From contig NZ_JAMYFE010000028.1 in assembly GCF_024129865.1 (NCBI RefSeq), positions 1 through 64,000 of the forward strand: a DNA stretch of 64,000 bases, read 5' to 3'. Positions 7,461-18,496 of this stretch are shown one piece after another (position 1 is the first letter of the stretch; every line of letters starts with the position of its first letter). Position numbers and translations under genes: made by a program. The notes below the pieces were generated by a model, which did no database searches, had not been told where the DNA came from, and was given only the letters and a program-made list of their open reading frames with translations. Origin of the DNA: Stieleria tagensis (GTDB lineage Bacteria > Planctomycetota > Planctomycetia > Pirellulales > Pirellulaceae).

Positions 7461-10211
7461 ATGCGATTTCCAGCACGACACAACAAGCAGCGCTACACCC
7501 GCAAACATCGCAAACCCCGTCTCGAGCGACTTGCAGATCGAGCCCTGTTGGCCGTTTTAGGTGTCAGCCCAGAACCTGGCGATGTCCCAGCCGTCTTGCT
7601 GTCCCAAGCGATCGAGGCAGCCAACGCAACGCCCGAGCCGGATACCATTGAGCTTGTCGCTGGAGTCTATGATCTGGCTGCTCTGGACGTCGGCACGATC
7701 ACAATCCAATCGGATATCACGATCATCGGTGCCTCGCCCAGTCAAACGTCAATCATGCCGGCTCCGACTGCGGTCGCATTCGAAGTCACGAGATCCGCGA
7801 CACTCGATCTATCAATGCTGACCGTTTACGGCTCCGCAGGGGGCAGTGGCGGAATTGCCGACGGATCCGGCGCGATCAACATTCACGATGGGGGCACAGC
7901 CCGAGTGTCCAGTGTCGCATTGATCGGTTTGACGGACACCGATTTGTTGGGCGAACCGGACCTGCAAGCAACCACACTGATTCGAGCTGTTGGAAATTTA
8001 GAGATCGAAAACTCCGCCCTGATCGACAGCGCTGGCGATGCCATTCAATTCGGCAATCAGGCTGGAACGGGCCAAAACGTCATCAGCGGTACAATCATCG
8101 CGGGCTCGGCGGGCCACGCCATTGATGGGCAACGAACTTCGCTGGTGCTTTCCAATTCGACGATTTTTGACAACGGTGCGGGTGTACGCGTTGCGGGAAT
8201 CGATCCAAGGGTAGAAGTCTCTGCGACGACGATCGCAGGGAACCACAATCGACTTGGACTACCGATGCTAACCCCCAGCCCGGATTTGCTAGGTTACCCT
8301 GGATTGACGATCGGCAGTTGGATGGCGGCGGGGCAAGACCAACCCCACCAAAACCCAATCACCGTTGCCGATGACAACGTGATCACCGGAAACCAAACGA
8401 ATGCATTGAATCCGACGAATGCATCCGGTCCAGAAATCGCAGTGATGGGCGGAATCGGCGCGCTACCGATGCAGGTCAATGCTGATTTCCCAGCGTTTCT
8501 AGGCACGCAACAAATGGCGAACGACAATATTGCCGCAGTTTCCGCGGTCACCGAACCGGTCTCCGGAAATCGCGTGCTCCGCAGCGACCAAGCTCTGGAA
8601 GGCGTCAATGTCGATCTTGTCACAATCGACGGCGAAACAATCGTTCGATCTCGTGAATTGGGATCGTCAGGTGTGTATTGGAGTCCCCTAGAACAACGGT
8701 TCTTGGTCGAATCCAAACCCCGCGAACTCAGCGAGCTGATCGATCTTCATCAACCGCTTGCACCACTGCACTTAGGACAGGTCATTGGCAACGGGGCCGC
8801 CAAACGAATGGTGATCTCGGACCTTGCCCGCGGCAATGCAGAACTATCCACTGCCCAGCAGAACGCTTGGGTCTATTTGGACGTCATTGACGTTGCCAGC
8901 CAGGCTGGTGCAACGATCTCCCTTGCGACCAATGCGACCCACCAACCGTTCATCTTTACCTACACCCCTCCGTCCGATTTTGAAGGCACAGACACTCTTA
9001 CCGTTCGTGCTTTGAATCTGGCCGGCGATGAAGTCGAAGGAACGCTCACCATCGATGTTCTTCAATCGAGCGACATCACGATGAACGTGGCTGCATCTGA
9101 ATTAGATGACTTGATCGAGGTGGCCATCTCGACAAGTGGCTTCAACACGGTTTCGTCATTCAGTTTTGGCGTCGGATTTGACCCCACCGTCGTGAGGTTG
9201 ACCGATACCGAGTTTGGCCGTGAGTTCCCTTTTCTGGCCGAGTCGCGATTGAGTAGCAGCGGGCCACTTAACTTTGCAAACTCGAATTCGCGAGTCAACG
9301 ACAAGGTCATCGTCAGTGCCCTGGGCGGATTCAGTCGAGGCAGCGATTTGGTGACGCTGACGTTTGAACGAATCGGCAATGGTGCCGCAAACATCGAATT
9401 ATTAGACCAAGAATTTCGGGCAAGCTTCAAAGGTCAACGCTTGGGACTCTCTAATTTTCACCAAGCCTACTATCACCTTAGCCAAGATGACGTCAATCGA
9501 GACGGATCAGTCACGGTTCGTGACGCGTTGAACGTTGTCAATGGACTTGCCCTGCCAACGACTGAAGGCGGAGCGGAGGGCGAGAGCGCGTATGACCGTG
9601 ATCTGGATTCCAACGGCGATGGAGTCGTTACGCCACGCGATGCGCTGCGTGTCATCAATCGACTCGCGCTTGCTAGCCGGCAGGAAGCCGAATCTTCCAA
9701 TAGCGGTTCCGACATTATTTTCTCCCAGGAGGGAATGGCGTTCCTTGACCCAGACAGAGAGATCCCCAGCTTCGTCGGGCGACCGGGGATTCCTATCGAC
9801 GATGGAGCGGCACTCGACTCGGTTGACCTGACGGCACCAACGGAACTCGAAAAAGCAACTGCCGAAACGATTGCCCTGTCCGCCGAGGGGGTATCACTTC
9901 AGCGCAGCCTGAACGATGTTGATGATCAACAACTGTTCGTCGTACAGGGGACCGGGACCAAACTCGGATTCGGTCTGCAGCCCGCGGACCTCGAACATGC
10001 AACCGATTCTCCCAACGCAAAACTCACGCTCGTCTTTTTTCGAGCCGATGGAAGCGTGATCGAAGCGCACCCGACTCAAAACACCAACCGCGTGATTGGC
10101 GGAGCGATCGATACCGTGCAAGGCGAATCGGTGTTTGTCCGAGTTGGGACATCGGACTCGGCAACGCTGGACTTTCGTCTTGATCTTCTCTCGTTACACG
10201 GTCTGGTTTGA
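7461..10211 (+). CDS. Large surface protein: beta-helix, cohesin-like and dockerin domains
   Basis: A 916-residue exported protein. The N-terminus (RKPRLERLADRALLAVLG) is the planctomycete surface-protein motif. Residues about 60-290 read as a right-handed beta-helix (repeated short strands such as GTARVSSVALIGL and SAGHAIDGQRTSLVLSNSTI). About 440-530 is an Ig/cadherin-like segment (FTYTPPSDFEGTDTLTVRAL). About 535-665 is cohesin-like (FSFGVGFDPTVVRLTD). Two dockerin-type Ca-binding loops follow (DVNRDGSVTVRDALNVVNG from Asp677, then DSNGDGVVTPRDALRVINR). The last 150 residues resemble a PPC-like beta domain. It is divergent from the sigma/kinase operon, which suggests it could be a target of that system. 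Confidence 0.85.
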   Translation: MRFPARHNKQRYTRKHRKPRLERLADRALLAVLGVSPEPGDVPAVLLSQAIEAANATPEPDTIELVAGVYDLAALDVGTITIQSDITIIGASPSQTSIMPAPTAVAFEVTRSATLDLSMLTVYGSAGGSGGIADGSGAINIHDGGTARVSSVALIGLTDTDLLGEPDLQATTLIRAVGNLEIENSALIDSAGDAIQFGNQAGTGQNVISGTIIAGSAGHAIDGQRTSLVLSNSTIFDNGAGVRVAGIDPRVEVSATTIAGNHNRLGLPMLTPSPDLLGYPGLTIGSWMAAGQDQPHQNPITVADDNVITGNQTNALNPTNASGPEIAVMGGIGALPMQVNADFPAFLGTQQMANDNIAAVSAVTEPVSGNRVLRSDQALEGVNVDLVTIDGETIVRSRELGSSGVYWSPLEQRFLVESKPRELSELIDLHQPLAPLHLGQVIGNGAAKRMVISDLARGNAELSTAQQNAWVYLDVIDVASQAGATISLATNATHQPFIFTYTPPSDFEGTDTLTVRALNLAGDEVEGTLTIDVLQSSDITMNVAASELDDLIEVAISTSGFNTVSSFSFGVGFDPTVVRLTDTEFGREFPFLAESRLSSSGPLNFANSNSRVNDKVIVSALGGFSRGSDLVTLTFERIGNGAANIELLDQEFRASFKGQRLGLSNFHQAYYHLSQDDVNRDGSVTVRDALNVVNGLALPTTEGGAEGESAYDRDLDSNGDGVVTPRDALRVINRLALASRQEAESSNSGSDIIFSQEGMAFLDPDREIPSFVGRPGIPIDDGAALDSVDLTAPTELEKATAETIALSAEGVSLQRSLNDVDDQQLFVVQGTGTKLGFGLQPADLEHATDSPNAKLTLVFFRADGSVIEAHPTQNTNRVIGGAIDTVQGESVFVRVGTSDSATLDFRLDLLSLHGLV

Positions 10212-10257
10212 TTCGCGGATCGAATCGATCGGCATCAGCAATAGCCGGGTCGTCGTG

Positions 10258-13200
10258 TCACTGCGGTTTTCCAGTGAAGATCGCTTGGATGTCTTCGAGG
10301 ATCAGATACAGACAGGGCACTAGGACCAGAATGATTGCGGTTGCGAACAAGATGCCGAATCCAAGTGAAATCGCCATCGGGATGATGTACTGTGCCTGAA
10401 GTGACGTTTCAAAAATCAGAGGCATCAGGCCTCCGAACGTCGTCAAGGTCGTCAGCAAGATGGGACGAAATCGGCGCACACCGGCTTGGGAAATCGCGTC
10501 AAATGCAGACAGTTCGTTGCGGCGGCGGTTGGCGTAGTCGATCATGATCAACGAATCATTGATCACGACACCCGACAGTGCGATCACACCCATCAAACTG
10601 ACCAGCGAGAGGTCATAGCCCAACAAGATGTGACCGGCGATTGCACCGACGACACCAAAAGGGATCGCAGTCAGGACGATGAGCGGCTGGATATAGCCGC
10701 GGAAAGCGATGGCCAACAGTGAATAGATCACCGCTAGCGCCAATCCAAACGATCCCCATAGCGACTCGGTCGCCTGACGCATCTCGGCGTCGCTCCCCTC
10801 GAAACTCCACGTGATCCCCGGAAAATCTTGACGCAGTTTCGGCAACGTTTCCGTCCGCAAGGCTTGGATCACCTGTGTGATCGCCCGTTTTGGTTCGACG
10901 TCCATCGAAACATTAATGACTCGACGACCATCACGCCGGTCGATCGATCGAAAAGCCAAGGATTCCGACAGGTCCGCAACATCCAGCAGCGGGACTTCGG
11001 CGCCCGACGGCGTGCGAACGACCAAATCCTCCAAGCTGTGAATATCCTCGCGCTCGTCCTCTGGCAATTTCACTCGGACTTCGATCTCGTTGGTGCCGCG
11101 CAGCAGACGCAGTGCTAGCGAGCCAAAGAATGCACCGCGAAGTTGTTCGCCGAGTTCATCATCGGTCAGACCGAGTGCGCGGCCTTCGGGACGGAGCTTG
11201 AAATCGTATTGGGTCTTGCCTTTGTTGTAGCTGTCACTGACGTCACGCGCGTTGCCGAATCGTTCACATTGGGCGACCAGCATTTGTGAAGCCTGTTCCA
11301 GCACGTCGATGTCACTGTGGCTGAGGTCGATGCTGATATCACGGCGGTGACCGCCCGGCCCACTTTCCGCTTCGAAAGTGACCTGGTTAACACCTGGCAA
11401 ATCACCGATCGAATCTCGCCACAACTCGATCACTTGGTTGGCGGTCATGTCACGTTGATCTGGCGGTTTCATCACGATTTCCACATCAATGAAACTCTGG
11501 CCGCGAACGTTGGTTTTGATTCCCTCGGCGACTTCATACAGGTTATGTCGTTCGAACATTTCCAGACTCGCTTTGGTCACCGCATCGGCGATCTCGGCAG
11601 CCTGGGCCTGGGTGGTTCCGACCGGCATGCGAACGCCTGCTTCGATTTCATCAGCCGACACCTCCGGCATCAGGATCATTCCCATGTGGGCGCTGGTCGC
11701 GTAACCGGTGATGACCAGGAACAACGCGAGCGCCGAACAGGCGGTGATGTAGCGAAAGTGCAGGCAGGTGACCAAAACCGGACGGAACAGGATTTCAACC
11801 ATTCGCGTGAACGTGCGGCTGAATGCCTGTTGGCCTCGATGCAACATTGCCCCCACACCGCGTCGCTGACGGCCTGCGGTTTTGGCATGGGCCAGGTGTG
11901 CCGGCAGAATGAACAGCGATTCGACCAACGAGAGCGACAGCACCAAAATCACGACCACCGGCAGCGGTCCCCAAAACTTGCCGGTCTCTCCGGGAATGAA
12001 CATCAACGGAACAAAGGCCACGATGTTGGTCAAAACACTGAAGGTGACTGGCCCGGCGACCTCGCGTGTTCCTTCGATAGCGGCCACCGTGTTGTCACTG
12101 GTTTCCTGTCGTTTCTCATAGACATTCTCACCGACCACCACGGCGTCATCGACGACGATCCCCAACACGACCAGAAACCCAAACAGCGAGATCATGTTGA
12201 CACTGACGTCGGCGATGGGCATCAACAACAAGCCACCGATAAACGAAACCGCCATTCCCGTCATCACCCAGAACGCCAGCCGAAACTCCAGGAACAACGC
12301 CAGGATGAACAGGACGATGCCGACCGCCATCACCGCATTTTCCAGTACCAAATTCAGTCGCCGTCGAAATTCTTCGGCATTATTTCGATCGATCCGCCAC
12401 TTCACACCGGGAGGCATCGACGACTCGAAGTCAATCATGATTTGTTCGACCGCGTCGGCAATGTCGGTGGGCGATTGCGACCCGATACGAAAAATATCCA
12501 GCTCGACCGAAGGCGTTTGACTGAACTGGGAATGAAACCCGACGTCTTCGAATCCATCGCGAATCGTTGCGATGTCACCGAGTGTGACTGAAGGGCCGTC
12601 GCGTCCGGAAACAATTTCCATGGCGGCAAATTCGTCGGCCCATTGTTTGCGTGCTTTGACCCGCAACAGAATTTCACCGGCGCTGGTTTGAACCGACCCT
12701 GCCGGCACATCTCGGCTGGATTCTCGAATAACCTGGGCCACCTCGGGAAGTGTCAGTCCATATTCACGCAGTCGCTGACGCGGGATTTCGACATGCGTGA
12801 CGTAACTGGGGACGCGTCGCAGTTCAACCTGAGTGATGTTTTCGTTGGCCTGCAATTGATCCCGCAATTGCTCGGCCAACTTGCGAAGCGCCCAAATGTC
12901 GATGGGACCATACAGCGCGACCTGCATCGCTTCCCGCTGCTCGGATTGCAGACGCACCTCGGGCTGTTGGATCTGGTCGGGAAAGGTACGGATACGACTG
13001 ACCGCTTGGTCGATGTCTTGAAACGCCTTCATCCGCTGTTGGCCGGCGACCAACTCAATCAGGACTTCGCCGCGTCCTTCACGAGCTTCGCTGGTGATTT
13101 CGCGGACGCCTTCCACACCGCGAACCGCGCCTTCGATCGGCCGCAAAATCCCCTGCTCGACTTCCGCAGGCGCTGCGCCTGGATAGTCCACACTGACTTC

Positions 13201-13365
13201 GACGATATCGAGTTCGAATTGTGGGAAGACCTCCTTTTGAATCGCGATGGCCGACCAAAGCCCGCCGCCAAGCAAGATAAACATCAACAGGTTGGCAGCA
13301 ATCGAATTGTGCGCCATCCAGGCGATCGGGCCACTCGACGGGCTTGTGCGTGAAGTGTCGGTCAT
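10258..13365 (-). CDS. RND efflux pump permease (AcrB/MdtB-like)
   Basis: A 1035-residue inner-membrane resistance-nodulation-division pump with the standard two-fold arrangement: TM1 near residue 20, a large periplasmic porter loop, TM2-6 from about 335, a second loop, and the C-terminal TM bundle ending near residue 1025. TM4 holds [18 protein letters not shown] with the paired acidic residues of the proton relay. The ATG overlaps the adaptor stop by four bases (ATGA), so it is translationally coupled and last of three genes. Length is normal. Substrate, drug or lipid, cannot be told from sequence. Confidence 0.95.
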   Translation of the reverse strand: MTDTSRTSPSSGPIAWMAHNSIAANLLMFILLGGGLWSAIAIQKEVFPQFELDIVEVSVDYPGAAPAEVEQGILRPIEGAVRGVEGVREITSEAREGRGEVLIELVAGQQRMKAFQDIDQAVSRIRTFPDQIQQPEVRLQSEQREAMQVALYGPIDIWALRKLAEQLRDQLQANENITQVELRRVPSYVTHVEIPRQRLREYGLTLPEVAQVIRESSRDVPAGSVQTSAGEILLRVKARKQWADEFAAMEIVSGRDGPSVTLGDIATIRDGFEDVGFHSQFSQTPSVELDIFRIGSQSPTDIADAVEQIMIDFESSMPPGVKWRIDRNNAEEFRRRLNLVLENAVMAVGIVLFILALFLEFRLAFWVMTGMAVSFIGGLLLMPIADVSVNMISLFGFLVVLGIVVDDAVVVGENVYEKRQETSDNTVAAIEGTREVAGPVTFSVLTNIVAFVPLMFIPGETGKFWGPLPVVVILVLSLSLVESLFILPAHLAHAKTAGRQRRGVGAMLHRGQQAFSRTFTRMVEILFRPVLVTCLHFRYITACSALALFLVITGYATSAHMGMILMPEVSADEIEAGVRMPVGTTQAQAAEIADAVTKASLEMFERHNLYEVAEGIKTNVRGQSFIDVEIVMKPPDQRDMTANQVIELWRDSIGDLPGVNQVTFEAESGPGGHRRDISIDLSHSDIDVLEQASQMLVAQCERFGNARDVSDSYNKGKTQYDFKLRPEGRALGLTDDELGEQLRGAFFGSLALRLLRGTNEIEVRVKLPEDEREDIHSLEDLVVRTPSGAEVPLLDVADLSESLAFRSIDRRDGRRVINVSMDVEPKRAITQVIQALRTETLPKLRQDFPGITWSFEGSDAEMRQATESLWGSFGLALAVIYSLLAIAFRGYIQPLIVLTAIPFGVVGAIAGHILLGYDLSLVSLMGVIALSGVVINDSLIMIDYANRRRNELSAFDAISQAGVRRFRPILLTTLTTFGGLMPLIFETSLQAQYIIPMAISLGFGILFATAIILVLVPCLYLILEDIQAIFTGKPQ

Positions 13366-14603
13366 TCGGCAGACTCCTGGCCGGACGTTTCGACTTGTTC
13401 GGACCCCGGGTCCAGCTTTCGCAGGCCGACGCCGTTGGCCACCGTTGCCAATGTCGTCACGACAACTTCGTCACCGTGGTCCAGCCCGCTGCGAATGAAC
13501 GCATGCTCGGCATCACGAAAGACGATCTCGGTCTCGCGAATTTCCAACTTGTCGTCTTTCATCACCCAGACCGTGTCGCCATCACGCACCAATCCCCGAT
13601 CGATGCGAACGACATCCTCGATCGGTTTGCCTTCGATCTCGGTTTGGATCAGCGTCTGTAGAATCAATGGCGGATCATCGGACTCGAGGCCCAACGGATC
13701 CTGCACAGTAATAATCACCCTCGCCAAACGACTCTGTTGATCGAGCGTGCCGATCATTCGGGCGACGCGTCCATGCCGCACCACACTCTCTGGCCAGGAA
13801 TCGGAATTACGGAGCACGACGACCGAACCCGGTTGGTCATCGGATTGAGTGAATTCCAACCAACGCAAGCTGCGGACCGGAACAGCGGCGGAAATCCAGT
13901 ACTCTTCAATACCAACCAATTGTGCCAATTCATCCCCGGTGGAAACTTGGGATCCGACGTTCACCGAGCGGCTGAGGATTTGGGCGTCGAAAGGAGCAAA
14001 AATGCTGGTGCGTTCGAGGTCCAGTGCTGCCCGTTCCACCGCGGCTTTGGAAGCGCTGACCTGGGCACGGATTGATGCGATCTGGGGCTGACGCAGCACC
14101 AATTGGCGATTGGTTTCATCGATCGTTCCCTCCAGCATGGCGAGTTCTTTTTTCGCCAAACTTTGCCGCCCTTCCTCGATTTGCAGCGAGGCCTCGGTCT
14201 GTTCGAGTTCACTTTGACTGATCGACAGCGCATTCTCGAAATCAGCCGGATCGATTCGCAGCAACAAATCGCCCTTGCGAACCATGCCGCCGGGAACGAG
14301 CTTGGGTGACATTTCGACCAACTGTCCGTTGACCCGCGGACTGAGCACGATTTCCTGGGCGGGCTGGACCGTCCCCAGCACCACCAGTTGCGGTGAATAG
14401 GTCCCGCGCTGGACCGTCACCGTTTCGACCAACGCGGTCGACTGACGCGTGGATTTGAGCTGTTCGGCGGTCGGCTCGGTCCGATTGATCCACACGATCG
14501 CAGCAGCCGACGTCGCCAAGATCGCGAGACAGGCAATTAAATTCCCCGCGAGTCGAAGCCAGCGCCAAATCGGTCGCGGTTTCTGGTCATCAATCATCAA
14601 CAT
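13362..14603 (-). CDS. RND periplasmic adaptor (membrane fusion protein)
   Basis: A 413-residue HlyD/AcrA-type adaptor. I start at ATG 14603, just inside the 3' end of the outer membrane factor gene, rather than at 14735, because the extra 44 residues are basic and shadow the upstream gene; ATG 14597 (two codons later) is equally possible. One N-terminal membrane anchor spans about residues 20-41. Then come a lipoyl half-motif ([19 protein letters not shown]), a long alpha-helical hairpin with repeated Q/E/A heptads, the second lipoyl half ([21 protein letters not shown]) and a beta-barrel domain. It links pump and channel across the periplasm. Confidence 0.92.
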   Translation of the reverse strand: MLMIDDQKPRPIWRWLRLAGNLIACLAILATSAAAIVWINRTEPTAEQLKSTRQSTALVETVTVQRGTYSPQLVVLGTVQPAQEIVLSPRVNGQLVEMSPKLVPGGMVRKGDLLLRIDPADFENALSISQSELEQTEASLQIEEGRQSLAKKELAMLEGTIDETNRQLVLRQPQIASIRAQVSASKAAVERAALDLERTSIFAPFDAQILSRSVNVGSQVSTGDELAQLVGIEEYWISAAVPVRSLRWLEFTQSDDQPGSVVVLRNSDSWPESVVRHGRVARMIGTLDQQSRLARVIITVQDPLGLESDDPPLILQTLIQTEIEGKPIEDVVRIDRGLVRDGDTVWVMKDDKLEIRETEIVFRDAEHAFIRSGLDHGDEVVVTTLATVANGVGLRKLDPGSEQVETSGQESAE

Positions 14604-16233
14604 CTTTCTCGTAGAGACGCTCCGCCGACCGCAGAAGCTGACTAAAATCGTTATCCACCTGCTGGCCGGCCTGTTCAAGAGTCTCGGGATCAAGGGTCTG
14701 TGGATTCGCGCCCGGTGGACCAAGTCCTTCGTCACCGGATCCAGCGGGCAGAGTGACGCCCTCTGGCAAAGGAATCAACTCGACCGGCAACGTCCCGTCC
14801 TGGGCGTCGTCCACTCGCAGGCCGCCGGACTCCGAATCCTGGAAAAAGAACACTTCCTGGTTTCGAGGCTCGAAATCACCCGCCAGCGCCAAGTACAGCG
14901 ACACGCGAATCAGCAGTAATTCTAGTCGGGCGGACAAGGTTTCGCGCTGCAAACGTTGATAAGCGGTGATCGCACTCAAAACATCCAGGTATTCGACGTC
15001 GCCGATTTGATATTGCTCCCGCAGTTGGTCAGCAGACTGCCGCGCCAATTCCGTTTGGGCATCGAGATGTTCAAGCCGCTGGAGCTGGAATTTTTCCTGC
15101 GCCAACGCATCCTCGACTTCGCGAAATGCGTTCAGCATCGTTTCACCGTATTCATTGAACCGCTGGCGAACCACAGCGGTTGTGCGGTCGACCTCCGCCC
15201 GGCGTTGGCCCCCATCAATCAGCGGAGCAATCATTTGGCCGCCGATTCCCAGCAACCAATCGCGAAACAAAGTCTCGGGACTCTCGGCTGCATTCAGAAC
15301 CGAACCGGACAGACTGATGCGGGGATAGCGTGCCGTGATTGCGGATGCCAAATCGCGGTCAGCGGCCATGAATGCCAGATAGTCGCGGCGCACATCCGGA
15401 CGGCGGTTGAGCAATTCGGACGGCAAACCGGTCGCCGGCAATGGCGGTAACGCAGGCAAAATCGCCCCAGGCCGGTAGACCGCTTCCTGAGGCATTTGTC
15501 CCAACAGCACGGCCAACTGATGCTCGAGCACCTCAATGCGGGCTTTGACCACAACCGATTGCTCGAGTGTCGATTCAACCAATTGCCGCTGTCGAAGCAC
15601 GTCGGGGACACGGATCAGCCCGAGTCCAAACCGCGCCTCCTGGAGTGCCAACCCAGTCCGGTTGGTTTCAATTTGTTCATCCAGTAGCTGCAACTGCGCG
15701 TGGGATTCGATCAGCGAAAACCAAGTGCGGGCAATTTCAGCCGACAGTGTCAACGCGATCGCGTGGTAGTCCGCCCGCGTGGCTCCGGCACGCAAACGCG
15801 CGGCTTCGACTCGCGATCCGATCTGCCCCCAAAGATCGACTTGATACGACGCTTCGAACCCGGACGTAAAAATGGTTGGATCCTTTCCCGGGCCGAACAG
15901 ACTGGCGATGTCAGCCACTCCGTCAACATCTGGAAAAAGATCCGAGGCCTCACGCCGGGCAACCGCGCGAGCCGCACCCAAACGCTGCAGTGACGCGGCC
16001 AGCGTGAAATTGCCATCAAACGCTTCATTGATGTGCAGATCCAGGTCCGGCTGGTCGAACGTCAGCCACCATCGATCGGGCACCGTCACTTGGCCGCTGG
16101 CAGAAAACGGCGGCGGAGTCCCGGTCTGCAGCATGCCAACAACGTCGTGATTGGCGCAGCCGACCACCGTCAGTGACAGCAAACCAGCCAGCCATCTGAA
16201 TGTGCGCGCACCTACCTGGACGAAAGTTTCCAT
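14590..16233 (-). CDS. Outer membrane efflux lipoprotein (TolC/NodT family)
   Basis: A 547-residue outer membrane factor and first gene of the RND operon. The ATG at 16233 gives a lipoprotein signal with lipobox LTVVGC (Cys26); the longer frame to 16443 has no signal sequence and is rejected. Two TolC-type repeats are visible ([24 protein letters not shown] and later SGLxNAAESP), each with long helices and short beta strands, and [19 protein letters not shown] is the typical inter-repeat motif. A 100-residue tail after the barrel (Pro/Gly/Asp rich) is longer than usual. Confidence 0.92.
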   Translation of the reverse strand: METFVQVGARTFRWLAGLLSLTVVGCANHDVVGMLQTGTPPPFSASGQVTVPDRWWLTFDQPDLDLHINEAFDGNFTLAASLQRLGAARAVARREASDLFPDVDGVADIASLFGPGKDPTIFTSGFEASYQVDLWGQIGSRVEAARLRAGATRADYHAIALTLSAEIARTWFSLIESHAQLQLLDEQIETNRTGLALQEARFGLGLIRVPDVLRQRQLVESTLEQSVVVKARIEVLEHQLAVLLGQMPQEAVYRPGAILPALPPLPATGLPSELLNRRPDVRRDYLAFMAADRDLASAITARYPRISLSGSVLNAAESPETLFRDWLLGIGGQMIAPLIDGGQRRAEVDRTTAVVRQRFNEYGETMLNAFREVEDALAQEKFQLQRLEHLDAQTELARQSADQLREQYQIGDVEYLDVLSAITAYQRLQRETLSARLELLLIRVSLYLALAGDFEPRNQEVFFFQDSESGGLRVDDAQDGTLPVELIPLPEGVTLPAGSGDEGLGPPGANPQTLDPETLEQAGQQVDNDFSQLLRSAERLYEKDVDD

Positions 16234-16570
16234 CAACGAGGGTTTAGCCCCGCAGACGATTCGGCGACAAGGCTGATTCCAATCGCTGAGTGCCAGTGAC
16301 CGAATTTTTCCATTCAAATCGCGACAGTCGGTCCAAATGGTCGCACAAATGCGATTTAGCGAGTCGTAAAACCGGCGGTTTACACCGCCGGCAATTCGTG
16401 TACCGCCCTCCGAGGCTGGCAGAAACGCAACTTCAAAACTCACGCGTCGGATCGGGAAAGACCACAGCCTCTCGCCAACGACTCCACTCGATCATCCTGA
16501 CAGTTCCGATTCAAATGCGATAAACTGGAGCGAGCAAACCCTTTCCCACCTGCTGCCCACCGGTACGACT
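16234..16570. promoter_or_regulatory. Divergent intergenic region of efflux operon and GH2 gene
   Basis: About 340 bp between the leftward efflux operon and the rightward glycosidase. It contains the 16372-16391 hairpin. No repressor gene of the TetR/MarR kind flanks the pump, so how the operon is controlled is not visible. Confidence 0.4.
16372..16391. repeat. Hairpin CCGGCGGT / ACCGCCGG
   Basis: Perfect 8-bp arms (16372-16379 and 16384-16391) with a 4-nt loop. It could be a REP-like element or an operator-sized palindrome upstream of the efflux operon; there is no T tract for a terminator. Confidence 0.55.
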
Positions 16571-18403
16571 GTGCAACGTCCTCTGATCCACACGTTCTTG
16601 ATTCTGGTCTTTGTCACCGCGCAAGCGGCTGACACGCGAGCACAAGAAAAAGCCGAACCATGGAAACTTCCCGACGACAAGATGCTGACGCGTTGGGGTA
16701 AATCGCTGACGCCGGAGGATGTCTGGACGGAGTACCCACGGCCGGGACTAGTGCGTCCGCAGTGGACCAATTTGAATGGCATCTGGCAGTACGCGGTGAC
16801 CAATTCGACCGAGCGTCCCGACCAATTCCCAGGTTCGATCTTGGTGCCGTTTGCGATCGAAGCACCGCTGTCTGGTGTCGGCCGGCTGCTGAAACCGGAG
16901 GAAGTGCTGTGGTACCGGCGGACGTTCGAACACTCCCCGATTGCGGACCAGCGATTGCTACTGCACTTCGAAGCCGTGGACTATGACACCGAGGTGTTTG
17001 TCAACGGAAAATCAATTGGCACACATGTCGGCAGCAGCGACCCCTTTTCGTTTGACATCACCGCCACCACCCGCGCTGGCATCAATGATTTGGTCGTCCG
17101 CGTGATCGACAAGACCGCGGTGACTCAAACGCGTGGCAAACAGAAACTGCAACCCAAAGGCATTTATTACACTCGGGTGTCCGGCATCTGGCAAACCGTT
17201 TGGATGGAATCCGTTCCCCAGCGGCGGATTGCATCGATCAAGATGAAACCGCGACTTTACAACGGGACCCTGCGAGTCTTGCCGACACTCGCCGGCACGC
17301 CGATCAAGGGCGAACAAGTTCGGATCACAGTCAGTGATGCCGACGGAAAAACCTATGTCGCGGACGGTTCACTGATGGTGCATTTGGCCGACGTACATCG
17401 TTGGTCCCCGGACGATCCCTATCTGTATGACATTGTGGTCGAACTGCTCGATGTGTCCGGCAAGACCGTCGACCGTGTCGAAAGCTATGCCGGCATGCGA
17501 GAATTTGATATCGCCCGCGATGCGGCCGGGCATCTGCGGATGCGGTTGAATGGTGAATTCATTTTTCACTACGGCACGCTGGACCAGGGCTGGTGGCCGG
17601 ACGGATTGCTGACTCCGCCCTCGGATGAAGCGATGTGTTTCGATGTTGACTATTTGAAAGCCGCTGGTTTCAACACGATTCGCAAACACATCAAAGTCGA
17701 ACCGCGGCGATTTTATTATCACTGTGACAAGGTTGGGATGTTGGTTTGGCAGGACATGCCGTCAACCGGTGGTGGTCCCAAGTGGACGCGGATGGAACCC
17801 GACCCGCCCGAGGAACAAAAACCGATCGAACAACACCAACAGTTCATTCGTGAAATGAAGGCGATGGTGTTGAACCTACAGAACCATCCCTGCATCGCAG
17901 CTTGGGTGCCGTTTAACGAACGATGGGGTCAACATGAATCCATTCGCACGGCGGCCATACTGGAGAACCTGGACGTCCGCCGGCCGATCAACCTGGCCAG
18001 CGGTGGCAATTTCTTTCCCGCCGGTGACATTGCCGATCAACACCACTATCCCGAACCACAGTTCCCGTTGGACGACCAGCGTTTCAAGGACTACGTCAAA
18101 GTCGTCGGTGAATTTGGTGGCCATGGCTACCGTGTCGACGATCATTTGTGGAACCCCGACATGAAAAACTGGGGCTATGGTGGACTGCCCAAAGACAAAG
18201 CGGAATTCATCCAGCGCTACCGAACGACATTTGCACAGCTGGTCGAACTGCGAGAAAAGGGGATCGCAGCGGGAATCTACACGCAGACGACCGACGTGGA
18301 AGGCGAAATCAATGGACTGATGACCTATGACCGCGAAGTCCAAAAAATTTCGACCAGCACACTTAGCGAAATTCACGCGGCTTTGAATCGCGATGCCGAC
18401 TAG
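16571..18403 (+). CDS. Secreted glycoside hydrolase family 2 enzyme
   Basis: A 610-residue GH2 protein (beta-galactosidase/beta-glucuronidase/mannosidase clan). The GTG start gives a signal peptide with a LILVFVTAQAADTRA core. Domains in order: jelly-roll sugar-binding domain (about 50-190, RPQWTNLNGIWQYAV to FVNGKSIGTHVGSSDPF), Ig-like domain (about 190-290), TIM barrel (about 300-600). The acid/base is Glu450 in PFNERWGQ and the nucleophile Glu514 in VVGEFGG. Compact size without C-terminal domains is common among planctomycete and Bacteroidetes GH2 members. The exact sugar specificity is open. Confidence 0.9.
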   Translation: MQRPLIHTFLILVFVTAQAADTRAQEKAEPWKLPDDKMLTRWGKSLTPEDVWTEYPRPGLVRPQWTNLNGIWQYAVTNSTERPDQFPGSILVPFAIEAPLSGVGRLLKPEEVLWYRRTFEHSPIADQRLLLHFEAVDYDTEVFVNGKSIGTHVGSSDPFSFDITATTRAGINDLVVRVIDKTAVTQTRGKQKLQPKGIYYTRVSGIWQTVWMESVPQRRIASIKMKPRLYNGTLRVLPTLAGTPIKGEQVRITVSDADGKTYVADGSLMVHLADVHRWSPDDPYLYDIVVELLDVSGKTVDRVESYAGMREFDIARDAAGHLRMRLNGEFIFHYGTLDQGWWPDGLLTPPSDEAMCFDVDYLKAAGFNTIRKHIKVEPRRFYYHCDKVGMLVWQDMPSTGGGPKWTRMEPDPPEEQKPIEQHQQFIREMKAMVLNLQNHPCIAAWVPFNERWGQHESIRTAAILENLDVRRPINLASGGNFFPAGDIADQHHYPEPQFPLDDQRFKDYVKVVGEFGGHGYRVDDHLWNPDMKNWGYGGLPKDKAEFIQRYRTTFAQLVELREKGIAAGIYTQTTDVEGEINGLMTYDREVQKISTSTLSEIHAALNRDAD

Positions 18404-18431
18404 CCGTCGACGGCGGAACGCATTCTGATAT

Positions 18432-18445
18432 AGCCGCCCGCGGCT
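18432..18445. repeat. Short palindrome AGCCGC-cc-GCGGCT
   Basis: Six-base perfect arms directly after the GH2 stop codon. It may help end the GH2 transcript or belong to the same family of GC-rich palindromes as 16372-16391. No T run follows. Confidence 0.35.
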
Positions 18446-18496
18446 GTGAACGCCTTGGTGCCTCCTATTCGCAAACGAGCAATTTGGAATCTGTTG

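Noticed and set aside
2561-10249. 12-bp direct repeat GCAATAGCCGGG at 2561-2572 and 10238-10249 flanking the sigma/kinase block
   Set aside because: Considered as insertion or att sites, but many 12-mer pairs are expected by chance in 64 kb and no integrase is present.
11317-12591. 424-codon rightward frame
   Set aside because: It lies fully antisense to the RND pump gene and its translation is His/Gln/Arg/Asp-rich with no domain, as expected from codon bias of the real gene.
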